64,000 nt of DNA from Ceratodon purpureus. Lineage: Eukaryota > Streptophyta > Bryopsida > Pseudoditrichales > Ditrichaceae. The stretch is from the NCBI GenBank assembly GCA_014871385.1, contig CM026426.1:109960457-110024456 (forward strand), written 5' to 3'. Under the pieces are notes generated by a model. It had not been told where the DNA came from. It ran no database searches and saw only the letters and a program-made list of their open reading frames with translations. A program made the position numbers and the translations under genes. Below are positions 11,601 through 23,259 of the stretch, in pieces; position 1 is the stretch's first letter, and every line of letters starts with the position of its first letter.

Positions 11601-12535
11601 CTTCTTATTCTTGATGGCACGGTTCCATTCTGTCAGACTGTTCCCAAAATCGCGTTCAGGGATGAGAGTTCTCAACTGGTCAAAGGGCATACTACCAAAC
11701 TGTATGACTCTTCGGAGCTCGTGAGTCCAATGTTGGTTCACATGATCGTATTCATACTTCCTGATATTGGATAATCTGATGATTAGTACTTCACATTAAC
11801 CAAAACTTTCCATAAAAGACAATCCTAGAAGTGAACTTACTTGTTCCACTATGTCATCGCATGCAGAATTTGTTGCTTGTTCTCCTCTGTGACACATATA
11901 ATATGTGTCTTCGGGCTTGGATGAAACGCTGGATTCGGATCTTAGGAATGAAAGTCTCTGATGACATTACTCCATGCCTTGTAGCGGTGATTACCATCCT
12001 AGATGTAAAACATCTTGTTTGAGTACTTCTCCAAACCAGGTGTTCTCTTAAACTTCTCCTCAAATGTCTTCTCTGCCTCCCTCCAAATCGGATCCCATAA
12101 GCCTCGCTGCTCTTCAGTGACCTCCTAAGTCTCCATTCTATAACTTCGGGTGGCCACACAGAAAACAGATGACCCACGTCTGTAGCCGTGAGCAAAATCA
12201 ACCTTCAGCTTCTCTATGTCAGGAGCTAATGCGCCGCGAACCTCTGTCATTGGAATCATACGCACAGAGGAATATCAAGCTCATAGACGGGTTTGTCAAG
12301 GCTTTCAGTTAATGCTTCTTGGCCTCTCCCCTTCCTTTTCTGCTGCAGTCTCTCCATGGTTACATGAATGCCAGGATCAACATCACCCTCTCCAATGCGT
12401 GGAGGTGCATCCATGTCCACGGGCTCGTAAGGTGTAATTTGTTCATACAGATTGGAGCACACAGTATGAGTATGTTTCCCGAATGTCTGCGCAAAAAACC
12501 AATGTCGCTTTCCTAAATCATCTAATTCTTTGAGC
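8613..12535 (-). pseudogene. ParB-like/amino-methyltransferase fusion, copy A
   Basis: Exons, read leftward: 12535-about 11839, 11775-11556, 11458-11258, 10937-10719, 10514-8904, 8815-8613, joined by GT-AG introns. Domains in order: an N-terminal linker; a ParB/Srx-like fold (DIPLC near 12260, then DGNHRYKAW near 11990-12015); an all-helical middle with ELRRVIQF and KNKKWYHLTADAFCNFLYE; a Lys-rich linker; then a beta-class amino-methyltransferase domain with VDLIVFDIPEN (motif IV position), a WANEWIADNRVVLVFYP strand block, PWRGPREK, and DLTASIG joined across an intron to ASIKAC (motif I, SAM site). The usual DPPY catalytic motif reads DIPE. Several in-frame stops indicate decay. It is probably nuclear. 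Domain order and intron places match the copy at 27-33 kb. Confidence 0.75.
10939..11257 (-). repeat. Intron with three consecutive hairpins, two GGATCC-centred
   Basis: Inside one intron of gene A lie three stem-loops in a row: about 11052-11096 (outer GGGGCCC arms, centre TCTCGGATCCGA), 11101-11134 (arms AAAGTGCTG and CAGCACTTT around an AT core) and 11149-11190 (arms CCTCCCAAAGG and CCTTTGGGAGG, centre CTCGGATCCGAG). The homologous intron of copy B carries the 149-bp GGATCC array. Confidence 0.8.
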
Positions 12536-13220
12536 TGCAAAAACGTGTCTCGGATCCAAGACACGTGTTTCCAGTGCCCATCCTCCGATCCAAACCTAAT
12601 TTTTTTTGGCCGCTCTTACCTGCGAACCCTCAGAAATCACAAACTTACGCTCGTCCATTGTCATACACAAGAACTTCACTACTCCAAAGAGACCCACAAA
12701 CCCCTCTTCTATTTTTTACTATCTGAAACTTTCCAACAACCCTCACAAACTAACTTCCTAACATACCCTCAACAACAACAACCGGAAAACTTTACTCCAA
12801 ACATCTCAGTGAAGCTCTACCAAAACCCTGAAACATACAACCCCCCTCCTCCAAAGAAATCCGCGAACCCTCCCCCACAAACGCCCTACACCCTCATACT
12901 CACGAACCACACAACCCCCCTACACCCACATACTCACAAGAACCTCTGCCCCCCCCCCCCCCCACCACCACAATACTCTCCAAACCCCTTTCAAACAACC
13001 GCGGACTCCTCCAGCAAGAAACAGAGGAAAAGATCTTCTCTCAGTTCACCACCCTTTTATACCCCCGCGGTCCCCCACCCTCTTAAATGCTCACCCGCGG
13101 ACCCACTGCTCGCGCACTCACACAGACACTCTAAACAGCAATTTCTCAATTGGAACTGATACAGACAATAATTCTAACGACGATGAACAAGTTCATAAGA
13201 ATGTCTCTCCAATGCTTACC

Positions 13221-14084
13221 TCCTCTGTCCCCCCTTCCTCCATCGCGGACGACCCCCTCGCAGTCTGAATTGAAGCAGATGCGTCGCTTGACTTCTGCTT
13301 CGCCTTCCCCTTCTCTCGTGACGCGCTTCGCACTCCCCCCGACATTTCCTGAGTACCCACATTGGACCGAGATGGATTAGTGCTCTCCTTCTCGTCACTA
13401 CTATCTGACCCTTCGAGTGTTATAAGCGCACCCAAGTCTTTAGTTATATCTTTTGCCATCTCTCATTAACTCAACACAGTCGACTCTCTAAGTCCTCACT
13501 TACAAACAAATGCTGTGAAGAAAGACTTTCATTTACAAATAAGAATATCCAAAGTCACAACCTCCAAAGCAGCCTTATACTGGGGAAGAACACGACAATG
13601 ATTATACACAAGGCGACTCATGAGAATGGGATTAGGGACAAGATGATCACACTGTACTTACCTCAACCAAAACCTCTTCCTCACTCTCAATGAGGGCACT
13701 CTCACACGACTTCCTCTTTCCTCCTCCCCTAAACCCTAGGTTGTAATCCTTCAACCCCACGTCAGTGTACTCAAGTGCTCGCCCGGATGAGACGGCTTGG
13801 TTCCTTCCGGCCGCACTCTTCCGAGTACGTGGTGTTTCAAACTCAAGTGCGTCCTCCTCCACCCTTTCTAATCGAAATGACTATGTCCCTTGTTCAGAGA
13901 CTTCCTCATACATTAGAGTCCTAACAGTTTTGTCTATGCTATCACCTTCCACTCTTTTTTTCTTTTTCGCCACTGCAGTAGATTTGTGCTTACCGCTCGA
14001 AAACTTATAAGTCTGCCCTCTCTTTTTGCTACTCCTAGGTACTGGCGTCTCTATTCCTACATCTTTTGACTTTTTCGCCGTCAT
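13221..14084 (-). CDS. Basic/acidic N-terminal exons, probably of methyltransferase gene A
   Basis: Two exon-like frames on the minus strand. The first (ATG at 14084 to a GTAAG donor near 13662) starts MTAKKSKDVG and is rich in Lys/Arg with KKKKR, a likely nuclear signal; it has one in-frame stop. The second (13459 to a GTAAGC donor at 13220) is Ser/Glu-rich and disordered. Both point in the same direction as the ParB-methyltransferase gene and end at splice-donor-like sites, so they may be its 5' exons. A basic minus-strand ORF lies in the same relative place in unit B (34666). Alternatively it is a separate small gene. Confidence 0.45.
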
Positions 14085-14344
14085 GTGTGCAGAACTGAAG
14101 AGAAATTCCCAACTATAACAACTGACTCTACACGCTCTCTAATGCCGTGCTCCAGACCACGCTTCAGTACTTATACTCTACCCCTCTGGACATATATTTA
14201 AAATCAGAATTCACATGAACAATTCCGTGGATGTCAAATCCTATTAGTCCACGAATAAATTATCAGTGGTAATATAAGGACCCATACCAATTAGTTCTTT
14301 CTCTCATCGTCGACGCTGCGGTTGTACTTTTCGCACATCTGACC
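14085..14344. promoter_or_regulatory. Divergent intergenic region of unit A
   Basis: About 260 bases separate the minus-strand start at 14084 from the plus-strand start at 14345. It should hold both promoters of unit A. I see AT-rich blocks but no motif I can name with confidence. Unit B has a comparable gap at 34667-35090. Confidence 0.4.
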
Positions 14345-14803
14345 ATGGATGCAGAGGGAGCCAAGCGGTCTAGTTCCCCCTTGGACGAGGATGCGATGCC
14401 ATTAGTGTTTTCAATTGACGATTTCCAAGGCCCTTTTGAGCCTATTCCAAAAGCTAGTGATGAAGGCCACGTCTCACCTCCTCCTGATCCTCTTCCAACT
14501 TCATTACATTCTCATATTTTAAAGTCCCCGGTACATCCTTGCATTGAGGCTAGTGCGGGTGACGTTGACGATGCTCACGTTGATGATTCTAATCCCACAA
14601 AGAAACATGCCTATGCTGATGTTGGGATCATTCAATTGGGAACGTACACAAGAGCTCTGTTACGTGGTACACCGTGCCGTAAGGGGCGCAAGCTTCAGAT
14701 GAAGGGATGCTCGGCAATTGTAGATGTGGACCCTGGATCCCAAAAGAATAGTAGGGCCAATATGCGCAAAAATAATTCGTCCAAGCGAGGCCGCCACGTT
14801 TGA
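14345..14803 (+). CDS. Accessory protein of the MULE unit, 152 residues, unknown
   Basis: A complete ORF starting MDAEGAKRSSS, acidic and disordered for the first 90 residues, then a conserved-looking block HAYADVGIIQLGTYTRALLR near residues 96-116 and a basic C-terminus (SSKRGRHV). The block closely matches HAYSKVGKIPPGTFSRKALR in the minus-strand ORF at 52119-52592 beside MULE copy C. Conservation of this block between two otherwise diverged copies suggests a real protein belonging to the element. The basic tail hints at nuclear or DNA contact. No family is known to me. It lies upstream of and co-directional with the unit A transposase. Confidence 0.6.
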   Translation: MDAEGAKRSSSPLDEDAMPLVFSIDDFQGPFEPIPKASDEGHVSPPPDPLPTSLHSHILKSPVHPCIEASAGDVDDAHVDDSNPTKKHAYADVGIIQLGTYTRALLRGTPCRKGRKLQMKGCSAIVDVDPGSQKNSRANMRKNNSSKRGRHV

Positions 14804-15417
14804 TTCTTGGTCTGGATTAGAAGGAGTATTGACACTCTCCTAGGACCATGATCTTAGATTTACTTGTTATATCACTTCCACTTATTTAATTCTATAAGCA
14901 TGGACATGTATCACTTGAAAGTGGCAGTCTATTTCTTAATAATATTAAAGCTACCAATCCTGTTTTGGTGTAGGTGGCTGTCATTCGTTTCTCCCTTATC
15001 GGTTACGCCATAGCATATGCTTTTTGTAATACTGTGTCCAGGTGTTGAGGAGATCAGTCTGTAAGCTCTATATCAGTCATGTCTATATTTTCCCGCTTTT
15101 ACACTTTGCAAATTGCGGCGTAAAACTGTCCCTTGGATCCGAAAGACATATTTTCTCTGCACCGCGCCAGCTACTCGTGTTTGTATCTGAAAAAAGACTA
15201 ATTGATTTGAATTTCATGCTAATCTAGCCAACAGTATTTCTCTCAGCCGTCTTCCTGCTTAACGCCAATGCTTAACAACTTTACTAATTTGATTTGACAT
15301 CAGCCATGTCGCTCTTACCTAACAGATGGCACATGAAGTGATACCAACATAAATGAGTTCTGGATTAATCATCATCACCTCACTTCTTATTCCCACTCTT
15401 CCTTTAGTTCTCTCTCA
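14804..15417. other. Spacer between accessory ORF and transposase A
   Basis: Non-coding, AT-rich. It contains one TTGGATCCGAAAGAC palindrome near 15133, the same type as in the methyltransferase introns. No other feature is seen. Confidence 0.45.
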
Positions 15418-15459
15418 ATGCATGACTCTACATCTCCAATCTTCTACCAGGCGCTTAGA

Positions 15460-18385
15460 ATGGCATCTATTCGTGCCCATGGCCATGTGGCCCCGTTTAC
15501 AGCGCCATTAGGTGAAGATGGATCAGTGAAGGTCTCGGAGCAGCTTTTGAGTCTTAGGTTTCATTTTCGAATGGGGTCCATGTACGTTGAGAAGGAGATT
15601 TTTGATGACAATGGAGTGTTGAGTGAGACTGTTCTTCAAGTGAAAACCAGAGAGGAAGAGGGTTTCGTTTGGACATTACATAGTGGTACATATAAAGTCT
15701 ATGGCCTCACGGATTCACAGATGTCAGAGTCTACTGTCATGCTGACTCCGCCCAGTTCTACTTCCACTGTTCGGGTTCCCGCTTTGGTGAAGGTCAAGAT
15801 AGAAGGCAGTGCTCCCGACGTCCACTGCCTCAGCGATACGGACGATGATGTGGTCCCTGATATCCGTCTTGGAGATACTTGTGCGAATCCATTCCAACGA
15901 CGGACCTCTTTGGGTTCCACTCGCTCGCTGCCGGGTAGGACTCAGCTACGTTCGCCATCAGTTTCCGCTGGCCGTCCCCCTGTTCATCCAACTTGACAGA
16001 AGCCGCGTAGCATCTTGGAGGCCATCAAGAAGACTGCAGGAATGAGGGGCTGCAGGTCAGATATATTGTCAATTGATTTTGCTAGCCTCGAGCATGTAGA
16101 AGTGAAGTACCTTCCCGCAACCTATGATGGTGACAAGATCTTCGAGTTGCCTCCTCTCCCTCAGAACATCCCGATGACATTCAGCGGAGAGTTGGATGGT
16201 ATGGGGAAGCAATACGACAGGCACGCGTGGTGTAAGACTATGACCACGAATGTTAAGAATGACTTTGGCCTAAAGTTTCGCAAGTCCAACTGTACGGGCC
16301 ATCTTCGGTGCCCGAACTTGAGCTGTGATTATATAGATAGGAATCCAGGGAAGGTGAATTCCACTGAGTGGGCTGGGCTTACCCCAAGTCAGATTTTAGT
16401 AGGAGAGAAGCATCCCTCTAACTCAACTCTTGTTTGCAAAATCTGCCATACTCCCCCTATCTGTTTAGAATTATGTACTGCGAGGATCTTCCATGTCACC
16501 AGCAAAGATCCAGACATGACTCAGGCCGCCATCTATCTCGGGCATCATAAACATCTAGTTTTGGATAGTACCTGCCTCGAGACCTTGGATCTCATGTACG
16601 AGTGCATAGGCGAGCAAGTCCTCTGTACTCCAAATGCAAAGAACTCTGCCATCGTCTTGGGAGCGAGGAAGATATTTCTGGCGGACTACCTCATTCAAGC
16701 GACTCCAGGGAAGAATCACCTTCGTGGTTCACCTATGGCTCAGGTGATGGACAAGTTTGAGACCATGTCGGATGCAAACATTTGGCACTTTGTTGCAGGA
16801 ACAAAGAAATTCTTACGCTAGGACAATGGTCTAGTCGATAACATCATGCGATTGAAGGAGTACAACGCCTTCAAATTCATCCACGAAAACCGCTTTCCAG
16901 GCCACACGAAAGGGAAGGTGTTCATCTTCAAAATGTCAGTGGATATGCCAGGCAGTGGTACAGACCTAGTGAAGCGCATGCAGCCCAGGAGAGACCTTCA
17001 AGATTCGTGGATCATGTTCGACCATGTCAGACAAGTGAAGGACTAGAGCACCATAGCATGTCATGTATATGATAGTAGATATTGCAGAGTCATGACCATA
17101 GCTCTATGTGATATGCTGTCCGAGGACGCCACTGCCCAGACCTTGTTCTAGGAAAACCTGAACAGTGTGATGGAGGACAATGGACATCCGAAGCCGAACT
17201 TCAAAGGATTCATGGGGGACAGTGCAAGCGCGAACTGGCATGCTATGCGGAAGGTGTACGACAACGGAAACGTGAATGACAAGATGGAAGGTCGAGAACG
17301 AACTTGTCTTTTTCACTGGACCAAGTGCCTTGAGCAGGTGACAATAGCCCACATCAGGCCGGACTATCAAGAGCAAATGAGATCCCTATGCAAGCAGTGG
17401 AAGGACACTAAGACCCAGGAGGAGGCGGAGGACATGTTCAACGTCATTCGAGGATGGTGGCAATCTGGAGGGTGTGTCACCTCGGACGCTGCATTACGAG
17501 CTCTCAACGATTGGATGGTCTTTTGGCACTACCGCTACAGGCAATGGGGTGGAGCAATGCAGTTCGTAAGTACCTAAATCTAAACCTTGGCCCCTATGTA
17601 AGTCCTGTATCAAATTCTTCCATGCATTGAACCAGTGGTCTTCTTCTGCAACATAATCTCTCGCTTGATGAACGAGCAGACATGCCTTCTTGCAACCTAG
17701 CAGAGACAATACACAACAAGTGGCTACAACAATCTTGTAACACTGGGAACTGCCTATACGACGCCACAGTGGACGATATGATGCGCGCCTTCATGCAAAT
17801 CACGCAGTACATGAAGTATCTGAAGGAGGGGCGATGAGGCAAAGGACCGAATAAAGAAGAGCTCCGTCTTCGTCAAGCACAACGAAGCTTGGACCCTGTC
17901 ATTATTGCTGAAGCAATGAAGGCCTATCCTGGAGCGGACGATGTGCTAACAAAAGAGAAAGGACTAGAGGGCGCCGAGATCTTTGGCTCATTATAGCGGA
18001 AGCTTGATCTCCTCCCGGGATCAGCTTACGACTCACACCGCTCAGATAAGGTGAATTATTCGATACCTGCCATGGGGACCAGGTCAAGAAGAGCAAGGAT
18101 TGACGAAGCCCTTTCGGATCCAACGTATGGTGTCCAACACATTACGTCTGTACAAGAAACATGTGGCACATTGCTCGCCTTTCGAATCGGTGAGCACGAA
18201 GATGTCAAGCCCTTCAAGCCCAGACGAGGAGAAATGCAATGCAAAGATTTTTAGGGGAGCAAAAGGCACACCTGCACCTAAGTATTCTGGGAGGAAGAAA
18301 GACTATCACACCAAACGTATTGTTCCTGTAGAGTTCTGGTTTTGCCCCGATGATATCAGCCGTTTGTTAACCGGAGATTCCTCAT
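15460..18385 (+). pseudogene. MULE-type transposase, unit A (C-terminus missing)
   Basis: Start chosen at MASIRAHGHVAP (15460), which lines up with MAQIRAEGHEVP of the unit B copy. In order: an N-terminal strand-rich region; a Cys/His cluster (CKICHTPPICLELC, then YLGHHKH) of the WRKY-GCM1/FLYWCH sort often found in MULEs; the RNase H-like core with IMFDHVRQVKD, CRVMTIALCDM, GFMGDSASANWHAM and TCLFHW (about 17010-17330); and an intron from the GTAAGT donor at 17569. The match to copy B ends at EFWFCPDDISRLL near 18370, so the SWIM zinc finger is lost. About half a dozen in-frame stops are present; two sit where copies B and C have Trp, as expected from G-to-A change. Mudr/MULE DNA transposon, inactive. 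Confidence 0.75.
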
Positions 18386-19631
18386 CTCCCCTCCCCTTTT
18401 ACCTTCCAATTATTTTCCCTTATAAACTCTCGCAGTTTTACCCCTGTAGTTTCAGAACAATCATCCAGTTACTTGGATGAACTCTGTCCAGCCGACTGGA
18501 TGAACTCTGTCCAGACTACTGGATGGACACTGCTAGGTTTAAAGGGCAGGATTAGGGTGAAAGCAGGCTACGCTAGTACGAAAATGGTGTCACAAACCAT
18601 ATTTTGAGAGGGATGTGGATTTCAATACGTTCCTGATTTTAATGTGGCATGTTCTTGACTGATTTGATTGAATAATATAATTGTTGGTATAACTAAGCGT
18701 CTATTTATATATTTTCTATTGATAAACTCGTTAGTGTGTGGACGTACTGAGTATATTAGTATACTACAGATTCCTGTCACTAAGGATATTGTTTGTGGAA
18801 ATATACTTAGTTCTGTAGGTTCCATGATTTTTTTTTCAATGTTTTTTTCCTGATATGTATAAATCATATAGCAGATGGATACTATGTTGAACAATTCGGA
18901 CAATTGAAATCCATTGAACAATTTATTTAGAAAATGTCCAAGTTTGTCCATGTCTGTAAAACATGGGGAAGAAAATGTTTTTTTTTTTTTTTTTTTTTTT
19001 TTTTGGCCCTTACAGAACACAACGAATACCATGTGGGCTTCCTGTATTCACGTACAAAAAAATAGTTTCAGTGTAGTTATGATACTTTGTCAAAAAACGG
19101 AAACTCGGAGTTCGTACATACCATATGTACTGCCGTAGTATCTTGATATACTCTGTCGAAGTCATTCGAGCAATGGTATCTGGACGCCTGGCATTCTGGA
19201 TCCAACTTTTCCGTAGCAACTCTCAATCATAGGACAGGCAAAAAGCTGCGACCCCTCCTAAATTGAGCAAACTTTTATGGGACTGTTAACGTATCTTTCT
19301 AATACATGGACTTGATTGAGGTTAGGGTTTCCAATGGGATCCAATTCTCTTTCAGCGTTACGGCGGTTCGGTGGTGGCTGAGTTATGTGGGTGCATGGGG
19401 TGACTATCTCAGATTCCCTGTTTCAGACTTCCTTCCATTTCGCTTTGGGGTTCTTCATGTGTTTTGCGTAGATCCGCTAGTGTTTGTAACTTCTGCAGCA
19501 ACTGTGGGCGACAACAGCTGTAGAATAACCAGGTACCACCGATTCTAGACACGTTTGAATGTGTTCTATTGAGCAAATTTGAAAATTCTTATGATTTTAT
19601 ACTGATATGTTTTCTACATGTTGCTTGCAAG
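18386..19631. other. Spacer between unit A and the DDE/SET element
   Basis: Contains a short direct repeat (GGATGAACTCTGTCCAG at 18476 and 18501), a T run at 18977-19004, and short frames without support. A possible upstream exon of the following gene ends at the acceptor-like TTGCAAG just before 19632. No terminal repeat was recognised. Confidence 0.4.
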
Positions 19632-22600
19632 ATGGGAAACGCTAGAGCACAGGATCGACGTCGCGGTGTAAAACGGCCTGGACCCGCCCAAAGAGCGCAA
19701 TCTCCTGTACGATCTACACCAGCTCTCTTAGCAGCAAGGGAGAATGTTGCTGAACGGCAACGACAAAGCAGGGCGAGGAGAAGACTGATAATAGAACGGC
19801 CAGAGCACTTGGCGAGAGAGGGTGCAAAATTGGAGATTTCAGGTCGACGGGATGTTCTTAGAGTGTCCAGCAGGATTTGTTCCTTCATTGTGGATGAGTT
19901 AGAGAACGAGTGTGATGGTCCGCGATTTCGTAAGGCTGTCGTGGAATCGGTTCTTAGAAATGCTGCCATTGTTCCACATTTGCCAGAATACTATAGCTCG
20001 GAGTTAGAGGCCAAGGCTGCTCATACGTTCATACAGTCATACAAAAATGAGTTACAGATGTTGAAAAACCCTGTCTCAGCAGATAAGCTCGTGAGGAAGA
20101 CCACCCTTTTAGAAGCAGCTGTTAGCAGTGATGTTTCTGGATTAAGAGCCTTATCTAGAGTTATGGGCACGAATCCTAAAAACGTTTCCTCTGCCATTCA
20201 ACGTCGTCGAAGTCTTCAATCGAGCGGGTTTTCCATTTTCAAGTTGCCTGAGAGGAGAAGGAGGGATGTAATTCCAAGCGAGACAAAGGAACTTGTGTTT
20301 ACCTGGTGGAGTTTTGAAACTCGTGTCAGTCCCAACAAGAAGGATGTGACCAGAAAGAGGTTGGGGCCGAAAGTTTACAATCACTAGGCTACACACCTTC
20401 TACTGGAAAGCAAGGTAAGAATTCTTACTTTGCCATTTCCTGTGAGAGAGTGTGCAAGGAACTGAGAAGGCAGTACCTTAAACATGAGTTTAGGCATATT
20501 GTGAATCAGTTATATTCCTAATGAAACCTCTTTTGAGTGAATTTGCACATACTTGTCGAACTCTGGAAGGACTCCATTATACTTTGTTCTACAGAAGGTA
20601 TCCACGGATACTGTAGCTGCCAGTATTGCTAGTACTTTGTCGCACTTAGTAATGTATTAAGGAACAAGAATCAGAGTCTTCGTATTTGTTGTAGATACTC
20701 GTGTGGTATATCCATAGTACTACTAAAATCCACTTTGGTACATCTTTGTATTTTGTACATATCCCAAAAGTATTAGTACTCCTTTCATGAAGTCCATAGA
20801 GTATGCATTCCTAAGTCATAATGGTATGTTCTTAGTAGCATAATGTACTTACAGAAGCCTTCATTATACTTTACTGTAAATTCACAGTACTGTGATATAC
20901 CTTGGAGAGGTTCTGATATACATCATATACATCACGACTATGATTTTAAACTACTACTATATATTTTAGGGAGCTTTGGTTATACTTAATATACAAGTGG
21001 TCTTATTTTGTAGTCAATAGAAGCCCTTGTACTACTTTGAAGTACTGTATTTCTCCCCAATTATACTTATGCAGTAACGTACTCCATTCCGAGTACATGT
21101 TAGTACAACAACTAAGTACTGGATCTTCTCTTCTGTTTTGCAGGCCACATTTTATGATTGTTTTGTTCAGACTCATCCACATGCTGCCATTTCCATGCGT
21201 TCCTTCGAGATCCTTAAGCCATTCTTTGTTAAGAAGTGTAAAGACCGAAATGTCTGTTGCTACAAGTACCATGTCGAATTGGATATGCTACGGGAGGCGT
21301 TCAACAGTATGAGGGATGCTGTGAAGGGAGTGCATTCTTCAATTTCTTGTAGTTGTTCATGTCCGGTTTGTGTTGATGCATCTTTGGATTCATGTTCTGC
21401 ACATTTCACCAAATTTGATGGAGTCACTAAGTTCTGGGAGCAGATTGTATGCCCAAAAGGGGAATCAGAGGAGTTCCATAAGCTCGAGTGCTTGATGGGT
21501 TCATGCTCACGGTGCGGTGTAGATTCCTTGAAGTTGTGCCCGCTGGAGGAAGGAACTCCAGCATTCAACCTGAGGTGGCGGTGCTTCAACTATGAAGTGG
21601 TTGGAGTCAACGATGATGGGGAACCACGGAAAAGAATCCAGGAAGTATTCATGGAAACCTCCTGTGTTCAGTTCATTGACTATTTGAAACCAAAGTTGCA
21701 GGAGTTTGTTAGTCACAACTTTGTTGCTAGATGGCAAGACGTACAATGTAGAGTTAGTATGAGAGAGTTACCATCTGATGCTATCCTCTCCCATGTTGAT
21801 TTTGCTGAAAATTATTCGTTTGAAATTCAGAACGAAATTCAATCCATGCATTGGCATTTAAATCAGATTACAATCCTTGTTCACATAACATATCGATTAG
21901 ATCCACTGACTAACACCATGGTGAAGGAGAGTCATTTCTATGTGTCCGATGATAAAACCCATGACACATTATTTGTACAGCATTGTTTCTTGCACCATTG
22001 GGAGTGGTTGCAATTGCAAGGTGTTAGTGTACAGCGTCATTGGATTTGGAGTGACGGATGTGCTGGACGATTCAAAGGAGCAAGACCCATGTACTTTGTT
22101 AGCAGATATTCGGGCCTTACTAATGGGTGTGTAATGTCTTGGAATTTTTTTGGTACAGGCCATGGCAAAGGGGAATGGGACAGAGTAGGTGCCGTTGTGA
22201 AGAGGGCTTTGAGGACAGAGCAGTTGCACAATCCATGGCGGCAGTTACAAAATGCGGCAGATGCGGTTGACTTCTTGAAGGAGAAAATGGAAGGGCTTGT
22301 GGAGAGTTCTGTTGGTGGAAACAGAACAGTATCTTATAGGTACTTTCACCTCATCAAAACTGATGATGTGGACCGCCAGCACCTTCATGGTTGCGAAACC
22401 ATATCCGGCTCTTGAAAATTACACTCCATAGAAGGGGTGTCTATCTCCGACCCAACATTGCTAATGGTGAGACAGTTGTCCTGTTTTTGTAGCCCCTGCA
22501 TGGACAGTGATTGGGGAGCTTGCGAGAAGAGTGGCCATGTCCAGGACTGGAGAGTCATTAAACTTGTTCCTTCCGATGTTTCATTTGTAAGGGAGCAAAT

Positions 22601-23039
22601 GATATCAAGTAAGTTCGAGGTTGAAGGAGAGGAGCCATGGAATTACGCCGCAGAAGAGACATTGGGCGACTTGGTGGGTGTTGGTGATAATTTTGCAGTT
22701 CCGGCAATTGAAGGTAATGAGGAAGGGGTGGACTTCTACATTCTTCAATGTCAAAGGAAAAAACAGATTGTACGGGAGAAGTTTACATGCGTTTGGGGTG
22801 GAGAGTTCGATGTAGGAGAATATGTCATTGCAGGGACTTATTATCAGAAATGGAGGAAGTCTCGGAATTCGTATGTGTACTTGAGGAATTCAAGAGTGGC
22901 TTACCTAAATGCCTCCCTGGTGATTGCTTGTAGATTTCAGATGGTTCCAGCCGCTCACCGAGTGAAGGGAGATGAACCGGTTTACCAATTGCAAAGCAAA
23001 ACCATCGATGTTATTAGGACATCTTTGGAGGCTTTATAA
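19632..23039 (+). pseudogene. DDE-type transposase-like protein, nearly complete
   Basis: Two exons, 19632-20414 and 21144-23039, join in frame across a GT-AG intron. The N-terminus is basic (MGNARAQDRRRGVKRPG). Exon 1 ends in TRVSPNKKDVTRKRLGPKVY, and a Cys-rich segment follows (CSCSCPVC, CLMGSCSRCG). Three blocks look like a DDE core: HVDFAENYS (about 21795), WSDGCAGRFKG (about 22050) and GKGEWDRVGAVVKRAL (about 22165). The last 100 residues may be a small barrel domain. I recall similar proteins repeated in algae, mosses and invertebrates, but cannot assign a named superfamily. Two in-frame stops, one in each exon, could each come from one C-to-T change. Its 3' end faces the SET gene 220 bases away. 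Confidence 0.6.
20415..21143 (+). repeat. Intron rich in GTAC/AGTACT
   Basis: This 729-bp intron of the transposase-like gene has roughly a dozen GTAC sites by hand count, where about three are expected. Many are AGTACT or GTACTT. The same bias appears in an intron and the upstream region of the facing SET gene. Confidence 0.6.
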
Positions 23040-23259
23040 AATATATTGTTGATGAAGTTTCTCAACTTCCACTTCAGATCTAGTATGTATTGATTATAAA
23101 TATATAAATTGAAATTTTGAAGAGAATCAGTTTCTGTATCAAACTATATACATTCATTTAGTTTTTGGTACATGTGGTTGAAATGAATTGAATTAGATCC
23201 TCTACAGATGTTGTATGTATTTGATTTCTAGCTACACTACAATTGCTGAATGGAACAAT

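Noticed and set aside
12530-13159. 209-residue Pro-rich plus-strand frame
   Set aside because: It lies across a GGATCC hairpin and a C run, opposite the likely intron of methyltransferase gene A; no family features.
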